Part shown: positions 15,302 to 19,827 of the stretch, piece by piece | How the letters are laid out: each line of letters begins with the position of its first letter | Numbering within the stretch: the stretch's first letter is position 1 | Assembly (NCBI GenBank): GCA_937901435.1 | Contig: CALGTJ010000695.1 | Span: 1 to 19,827 of the forward strand | Reading direction: 5' to 3' | Origin: an uncultured Rhodobacter sp. | GTDB lineage: Bacteria > Pseudomonadota > Alphaproteobacteria > Rhodobacterales > Rhodobacteraceae | DNA: 19,827 nucleotides | The notes under the pieces: generated by a model | Database searches by the model: none | What the model was told of the DNA's origin: nothing | What the model saw: the letters and a program-made list of their open reading frames with translations, nothing else | Position numbers and translations under genes: made by a program

Positions 15302-16414
15302 ATGCAGAATACCGTCGTCAATAGCTGGAACGAATGGGACCCGCTGAAACATGTGATCGTTGGTCGCGCGGATGATTGCCACATCCCGCCCGAAGAACCC
15401 GCGCTGGATGCCAAGGTTCCCGAGGACAGCGACATGCGCGGCCAGTGGGGACGACGTCCGCAAGAGACCATCGACCGCGCGAACGAGCTGTTGGATAACT
15501 TCGCTTCGATGCTGGAAAAGCGCGGTGTGCGTGTCGATCGTCCGACCTGCATCGACCACAGCCTGCCCGCAACGACACCTGATTTTCACACCGAAAGTCA
15601 GTTCGGCTGTATGCCCCCGCGCGATGTCCTGCTGACCGTCGGGTCAGAGATCCTAGAGGCGACGATGTCCTATCGCTGTCGCTGGTTCGAATACCTGAAC
15701 TACCGCCCCCTGATGCAGAAATACTTTAACGAAGATCCGAAATTCCGCCACGAATCCGCCCCAAAACCGCGCCTGACCGAGGCGGATTACCACCCGGATT
15801 ATCTTAGCGATAAGATCGGCGTGGAAAAACGCCTGAAATGGGCGGCAGAAAAGTTCTTTGTCACCACCGAAGAAGAACCCCTGTTCGATGCCGCCGATGT
15901 GCTGCGTTTCGGGCGCGATCTGGTGGTGCAGCACGGTTTCACTACAAACCTAAAAGGCATCGAGTGGCTGCGCCGTCACTTCCCCGACCACCGTGTCCAC
16001 GCCGTCAACTTCCCCGGCGATCCCTATCCCATCCACATCGACGCGACCTTTACCCCGCTGCGGCCCGGTCTGATCCTGAACAACCCGCAACGTCGCCTGC
16101 CCGATGATCAACGTGAGATGTTCAATAAGAACGACTGGGAGATTGTCGACGCGGCCCAACCGGCCCATAACGCCCCGCCGCCGCTTTGCTATTCTTCCAC
16201 ATGGCTGTCGATGAACGTCCTCGTGCTCGACCCGAAAACCGTCTGTGTTGAGGCGTCAGAAGTCTATCAAATGGAGCAGATGGACAAACTGGGGATGGAA
16301 GTCGTACCCGTCGATCTGCGCGACGCCTATGCTTTTGGCGGTGGCTTGCATTGCTGCACGGCAGACGTCTATCGTGAAGGCACCTGCGAGGATTACTTCC
16401 CAAATCTGTCCTGA
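15302..16414 (+). CDS. Arginine:glycine-type amidinotransferase
   Basis: The 370 residues start at ATG 15302, with GGAAG about 9 bases upstream. The sequence follows the L-arginine:glycine amidinotransferase fold (AGAT, StrB and CyrA relatives). Conserved blocks are FDAADVLRFGRDL (195-207, catalytic Asp196), YPIHIDATFTPLRPGLILNN (242-261, His245), CYSSTWLSMNVLVLD (296-310) and GGGLHCCTADV (346-356, nucleophile Cys351). All catalytic residues appear intact. Family reaction: transfer of the amidino group from arginine to an amine through a Cys-amidino intermediate; it is reversible. The acceptor is not evident. The gene precedes a PLP phospho-lyase-like enzyme and a kinase on the same strand, suggesting one pathway for a guanidino or amino compound. 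Confidence 0.9.
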   Translation: MQNTVVNSWNEWDPLKHVIVGRADDCHIPPEEPALDAKVPEDSDMRGQWGRRPQETIDRANELLDNFASMLEKRGVRVDRPTCIDHSLPATTPDFHTESQFGCMPPRDVLLTVGSEILEATMSYRCRWFEYLNYRPLMQKYFNEDPKFRHESAPKPRLTEADYHPDYLSDKIGVEKRLKWAAEKFFVTTEEEPLFDAADVLRFGRDLVVQHGFTTNLKGIEWLRRHFPDHRVHAVNFPGDPYPIHIDATFTPLRPGLILNNPQRRLPDDQREMFNKNDWEIVDAAQPAHNAPPPLCYSSTWLSMNVLVLDPKTVCVEASEVYQMEQMDKLGMEVVPVDLRDAYAFGGGLHCCTADVYREGTCEDYFPNLS

Positions 16415-16419
16415 CCTCC

Positions 16420-16471
16420 TCCTTCTTCATCTTGGCTAAAATACTCTGGGGGTCTGGGGGCTGGCCCCCAG
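16420..16471 (+). repeat. Intergenic repeat-like element with hairpin CTGGGGG-CTGG-CCCCCAG
   Basis: The spacer after the amidinotransferase holds CTTCATCTTGGCTAAAATAC followed by a G-run and a 7-bp hairpin (16454-16460 with 16465-16471). From memory, near-identical TTCATCTTGGCnAAAATACTC strings ending in a G-rich hairpin recur between genes in Rhodobacteraceae. Only one copy is in this window. It may terminate or stabilise transcripts and would separate the amidinotransferase from the next gene. Confidence 0.5.
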
Positions 16472-16514
16472 TTGGTCGGATTTGCAGGGCAAATTCGAAA
16501 CAAGGATACAAAGC

Positions 16515-17783
16515 ATGACTGAAACCCTCACAGACCGACGTACAAGGCTTTTGGGCCCCAACATGCCCACCTTCTACGACGACCCGATCCATATCGTGCG
16601 GGGTGAGGGCGTCTGGCTTTGGGATGCCGAGGGGCGCAAGTATCTGGATTGCTACAACAACGTGCCTCACGTGGGTCATTGCCACCCCAAAGTGGTCGAG
16701 GCGATCGCGCAGCAGGCCAGCGCGCTAAACACGCACACCCGCTATCTGCACGAGGGGATCCTTGACTACGCCGAACGCTTGGTCAGTAAATTTTCCCATG
16801 GATTAGAGACGGTGATCATGGTCTGCACCGGGTCAGAGGCCAATGACATCGCTCTGCGTATGGGGCAGGCGGTCACGGGCAAGACGGGCATCATCGCCAC
16901 TGACAACACCTATCATGGCAATACTGCGCTGGTCTCTCAACTCTCCACGAAAAAGCCGCCCATTGGGGGGTATGCCCCAAACATCCGCCGAATCCCCTCG
17001 CCAGATTCCGTACGTCCCCTTGGGGGCACGCGCGAAGGTCAGGCAGAGGTGTTTGCAGGCCATGTTGCGCAGGCCATCAACGAACTCAATGACGCGGGGT
17101 TTGGCTTTTCCTCTCTGATCCTTTGCCCTTTCTTCGCCAACGAAGGCTTTCCCGATCTTGAACCCGGTTTCCTCGACAAGACGGCCGAGGTCGTGCGCAA
17201 GGCGGGGGGAATCCTGATCGCGGACGAGGTTCAGCCCGGCTTTGGACGGCTTGGCAGCCATATGTGGGGCTATGAAAAGATCGGTGTCGAGCCGGACGTT
17301 GTGACCATCGGTAAACCCATGGCCAATGGTCATCCAGTTGCCGCCGTGATTGCCAAGCCAGAGGTGACGGGCGCGTTCCGAGAGGCCTTTGGGTATTTCA
17401 ATACTTTTGGGGGCAATCCGGTAAGCTGTGCTGCTTCCATGGCTGTGCTCGATGTGCTCGAAGACGAGGAGTTAGTCTCTAATGCGGCTGATTCAGGAGC
17501 ATATGCGCTGGAACGGCTCTCTGCGATCAAGCACCCGATGATCACGCAAGTGCGCGGTAGTGGGTTGTTCTTTGGGATGGAGTTCGTTGATGAAAATGGC
17601 GCGCCAGCACCAGAGTTTACCATCAGAGTTGTCGAGGGTATGAAGGCGCGGGGCATCCTGCTGAACAAACTGGGGCGGCATCAGAACTGCCTCAAGATGC
17701 GACCGCCAATGCCGTTTTCGCGAGAGAATGTCGATATGGTGGCCGATGCGCTGGCCGAGGTGCTGGACGGGATGCCTGTCTGA
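16515..17783 (+). CDS. Class III PLP enzyme, phospho-lyase (AGXT2L) type
   Basis: The 422 residues start at ATG 16515, with AAGGA about 9 bases upstream. In-frame codons back to 16482 lie in the spacer. It is a fold-type I, class III aminotransferase-like protein: phosphate-binding GSEAND (106-111), His134 stacking on PLP, IADEVQ (235-240, Asp237) and Lys267 in TIGKPMANGHPVAAV. The motif CYNNVPHVGHCHP (46-58) is close to INNVAHVGHCHP of ethanolamine-phosphate phospho-lyase and 5-phosphohydroxylysine phospho-lyase, as I recall them. Those enzymes remove phosphate and ammonia to give an aldehyde. A plain aminotransferase (GABA or alanine-glyoxylate type) is the alternative. The TGA overlaps the kinase ATG, supporting action on that kinase's product. 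Confidence 0.88.
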   Translation: MTETLTDRRTRLLGPNMPTFYDDPIHIVRGEGVWLWDAEGRKYLDCYNNVPHVGHCHPKVVEAIAQQASALNTHTRYLHEGILDYAERLVSKFSHGLETVIMVCTGSEANDIALRMGQAVTGKTGIIATDNTYHGNTALVSQLSTKKPPIGGYAPNIRRIPSPDSVRPLGGTREGQAEVFAGHVAQAINELNDAGFGFSSLILCPFFANEGFPDLEPGFLDKTAEVVRKAGGILIADEVQPGFGRLGSHMWGYEKIGVEPDVVTIGKPMANGHPVAAVIAKPEVTGAFREAFGYFNTFGGNPVSCAASMAVLDVLEDEELVSNAADSGAYALERLSAIKHPMITQVRGSGLFFGMEFVDENGAPAPEFTIRVVEGMKARGILLNKLGRHQNCLKMRPPMPFSRENVDMVADALAEVLDGMPV

Positions 17784-18715
17784 TGCTTGACGCTTTGGCA
17801 CAACGCGCAGCAGAGGCCTGGGGCGGGTCTAAACATTCGCTGCGTCTGATATCGCATCGGGAAAACGCGGTTTTCGAGGTCGATCTGCCGTCAGGTCGCG
17901 CCGCGCTGCGTCTGCATCGGTTGGGGTATCGCACCGACAGTCACATTCTGTCGGAACTGAACTGGACTCAAGGGCTTGTTGCGGCAGGCTTTCCGGCGCC
18001 TCCGCCAGTTGCGATGCGAAATGGTGACTGGTTGCTGCATCTGGGTGATGGGCAACGCGCAACAGTGATCGGTTGGATGGACGGCGCACCGCTTGGCCAA
18101 GGGACCGATACGCTTACGCCAGAGTCCGTCTCTGAATACGCCGAAACTGGAACCTTGCTGGCCCGTCTGCATCAGGCCACAATCGCCATGGGCGCGGATC
18201 AGTTTGACCGCCCCCGTTGGGACGTGGATGGCCTGACCGGAGAGCAACCGCTTTGGGGGCGCTATTGGGAGATGTCCTTGCTAACAGACGCCCAGCGCGC
18301 CCTGATCATCAGCGCCCGCGACAAGGCGCGCGCAAATATCATGGAATATGACGGGGAAATCACGCTGATCCACACAGATGCCTTGCGAGAGAATGTGTTT
18401 CGCAACGATCAGGGTCTTGCACTGATCGATTTCGACGACGCGGGCTTTGGGTACACAATGTACGACCTCGCTGCTTCTGTGACGCAGCTTTACGATGATC
18501 CGCTCTATCCCCAGGTTTGCGAGGCAATCCTTGATGGTTATGCCAGTCATCGGCCCTTGCGGGACACAGACCGCACCATGTTAAAAACCTTCGAGATGAT
18601 GCGCGCGTTTTCCGCCCTTGGCTGGACCATGCCCCGTTTACCGGGCGATCACCCCAAGCTGCCGCTCTATGTGCGGCGCGCCTGTGAAATGGCGAGCGCG
18701 TATATCAGGTCTTGA
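17783..18715 (+). CDS. APH-fold small-molecule kinase (hydroxylysine kinase-like)
   Basis: The 310 residues start at ATG 17783, sharing its A with the upstream stop (TGATG), so translation is coupled. The phosphotransferase (APH/choline kinase) fold shows a catalytic loop LIHTDALRENVF (195-206; His197, Asp199, Asn204) and a metal-binding ALIDFDDAGFG (213-223; Asp216). Family knowledge: such kinases act on amino alcohols, homoserine, choline or aminoglycosides. Pairing with a phospho-lyase-like enzyme recalls human HYKK with PHYKPL, where hydroxylysine is phosphorylated and then eliminated. An antibiotic-resistance role is unlikely given the neighbours. It overlaps the convergent SDR gene by 11 bases. 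Confidence 0.85.
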   Translation: MLDALAQRAAEAWGGSKHSLRLISHRENAVFEVDLPSGRAALRLHRLGYRTDSHILSELNWTQGLVAAGFPAPPPVAMRNGDWLLHLGDGQRATVIGWMDGAPLGQGTDTLTPESVSEYAETGTLLARLHQATIAMGADQFDRPRWDVDGLTGEQPLWGRYWEMSLLTDAQRALIISARDKARANIMEYDGEITLIHTDALRENVFRNDQGLALIDFDDAGFGYTMYDLAASVTQLYDDPLYPQVCEAILDGYASHRPLRDTDRTMLKTFEMMRAFSALGWTMPRLPGDHPKLPLYVRRACEMASAYIRS

Positions 18716-19568
18716 GAGATGCCGTAAACGCATCTGCATAGTCGGGATGCCAACGCGACAGGGGCGGGCGGTTTTCGATGATATCGCCCATCGCCCATGC
18801 CATCCGTTTTTCATCCGTTGCACGGTCCACGTCATTGTCGGGACAGAGGATATAGAAATCCCCCTTGGCAAGGCTCTGCATCAGGAATTCGGCGGTTTGT
18901 TCCGGGGTCCACGCGCCTGCGGGTTTTTCTGTGCGGTCCCGTTTGGTCAGGCCTGTATAGACGAAACCGGGGATCAGCAGATGCGCACTTAATTGCGCAC
19001 CTGTCGTGTTGCGCAACTCATAGGCCAGCGCCTCTGTGAACGCCTTTACGCCCGCCTTTGTCACGTTATAGGCGGGATCACCCGGAGGCGTTGTGATCCC
19101 TTGTTTAGAGCCTGTATTGATGATCGCACCGGGGCGGCCGCGTTCGATCATACGCGGGGCAAAGATGTGCGTTCCGTTAATGACGCCCCAAAGGTTCACA
19201 CCAATAATTTTCTGCCAGCGTTCATGCGGGCCGAACATGGTACTGCCCGGTTGGATGCCCGCATTGTTCATCAGGATATCGACGCCACCGAAACGGTCAG
19301 CAATCTCAAGCTCGATCTGTTGTAGCGCGCTGACGTCAGAGACATCGGCGATATAGGTGGCGACCTCTGTGGCCCCGGCGGCCTTGACCTGCGCTGCGGC
19401 CTCGCCCAGTTTGTCGGCGGCAACGTCGAGCAGGCAAACGGTCATGCCAAGAGAGGCGAACTGGCATGCACTTGCAAGGCCAATCCCCTCTGCGCCGCCA
19501 TTCACCAGCGCAACAGAACCGTGGGAAAAGCCATTGGCCTTTAGCGTGTTGATCTCGTGTTCGGTCAT
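18705..19568 (-). CDS. Short-chain dehydrogenase/reductase (SDR)
   Basis: The 287 residues have a classical SDR fold: nucleotide loop VNGGAEGIG (22-30), NNAG (101-104) and catalytic Ser154, Tyr167, Lys171 (PAYNVTKAG). The first position of the usual TGxxxGIG motif is Asn instead of Thr. Asp48 at the end of the second strand (CLLDVA) suggests NAD(H) preference. The substrate is unknown. The ATG overlaps the TGA of pncB as ATGA (19565-19568), so translation is probably coupled. The gene is convergent with the kinase, so it need not belong to the amidinotransferase pathway. Confidence 0.9.
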   Translation of the reverse strand: MTEHEINTLKANGFSHGSVALVNGGAEGIGLASACQFASLGMTVCLLDVAADKLGEAAAQVKAAGATEVATYIADVSDVSALQQIELEIADRFGGVDILMNNAGIQPGSTMFGPHERWQKIIGVNLWGVINGTHIFAPRMIERGRPGAIINTGSKQGITTPPGDPAYNVTKAGVKAFTEALAYELRNTTGAQLSAHLLIPGFVYTGLTKRDRTEKPAGAWTPEQTAEFLMQSLAKGDFYILCPDNDVDRATDEKRMAWAMGDIIENRPPLSRWHPDYADAFTASLKT

Positions 19569-19827
19569 ACTGTCACCTCTTGTGTCGTTTGATGGCCGAC
19601 GCCAAAAACGCGTTTATATCGCTCGACCTCCAGCCCCGGACCCATCGCCTTGTTTGGATTGTCCGACAGCTTGACGGTGGGTCGCCCATTGGCAGAGATC
19701 GCCTTGCAAACCAGCGAAAACGGCGCGAGGGCATCGTTGGGCGTCAGGCCGCGAAAATCATTTGTCAGCAACGTACCCCAACCGAACGAAACGCGCACGC
19801 GCCCGGTGAATTGACGGTGAAGCTCTG
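19565..19827 (-). CDS. pncB: Nicotinate phosphoribosyltransferase, C-terminal end (partial)
   Basis: The frame is open from the right edge to TGA 19565-19567, giving 86 C-terminal residues. [17 protein letters not shown] and [18 protein letters not shown] are characteristic of the C-terminal part of PncB (compare SFGIGTxLTND and KLSDxPxK). Family knowledge: it converts nicotinate and PRPP to nicotinate mononucleotide in NAD salvage. The start is outside the window. It is the upstream member of a two-gene minus-strand unit with the SDR, a possible link between NAD supply and an NAD-dependent enzyme. Confidence 0.9.
   Translation of the reverse strand, partial: ELHRQFTGRVRVSFGWGTLLTNDFRGLTPNDALAPFSLVCKAISANGRPTVKLSDNPNKAMGPGLEVERYKRVFGVGHQTTQEVTV

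Noticed and set aside
17783..18715. Aminoglycoside resistance kinase
   Set aside because: The APH fold alone is not diagnostic. Translational coupling to a phospho-lyase-like enzyme points to metabolism.

Overview
The window looks like chromosome from an alphaproteobacterium of the Rhodobacterales (Roseobacter group). The base composition is GC-rich and the gene families are typical of that group. They include an apple-domain alpha-2-macroglobulin, a hybrid histidine kinase with a coiled-coil start, UMF1 and YhhQ transporters, and a short intergenic repeat I associate with these bacteria. There are no tRNA or rRNA genes, no transposases and no CRISPR array. Coding density is high, and no stretch over 300 bases lacks a feature.

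Region 1 (1-7120). A secreted alpha-2-macroglobulin-like protein runs left off the window. It is divergent from a hybrid sensor kinase, and the 131-base spacer holds a perfect TTAA-N7-TTAA box, the consensus of the cell-cycle regulator CtrA. The kinase gene carries an in-frame TAA after codon 50, so its 5' end is split from the 681-residue remainder. A minus-strand set (YggT protein, then recQ, then yaaA) converges on the kinase.

Region 2 (9733-14262). Plus-strand genes encode a hotdog thioesterase, a UMF1-type MFS permease, the murein endopeptidase MepA (lipoprotein signal), a phytase-like secreted protein and the queuosine-precursor transporter YhhQ. The permease, mepA and phytase-like genes overlap.

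Region 3 (14263-15096) is the most unusual part. Between yhhQ and arfB lies a compact unit of about 220 bases: a TTGACA element, a 17-base stretch complementary to the 16S rRNA 3' end, an 18-codon GTG ORF, several stable hairpins (some mutually exclusive) and a strong intrinsic terminator. It looks like a structured small mRNA or dual-function RNA. The ribosome-rescue gene arfB follows and has a TATAAT so close to its ATG that its mRNA may be leaderless. A 44-residue protein gene lies convergent to it.

Region 4 (15302-18715). An arginine:glycine-type amidinotransferase is followed by a class III PLP enzyme of the phospho-lyase (AGXT2L) type and a translationally coupled APH-fold kinase. By analogy with human hydroxylysine kinase and phosphohydroxylysine phospho-lyase, the last two could phosphorylate and then eliminate an amino alcohol. 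The amidinotransferase would make or consume the matching guanidino compound. The substrate is unknown.

Region 5 (18705-19827). On the minus strand, the 3' end of pncB (NAD salvage) overlaps the start of a short-chain dehydrogenase by four bases.
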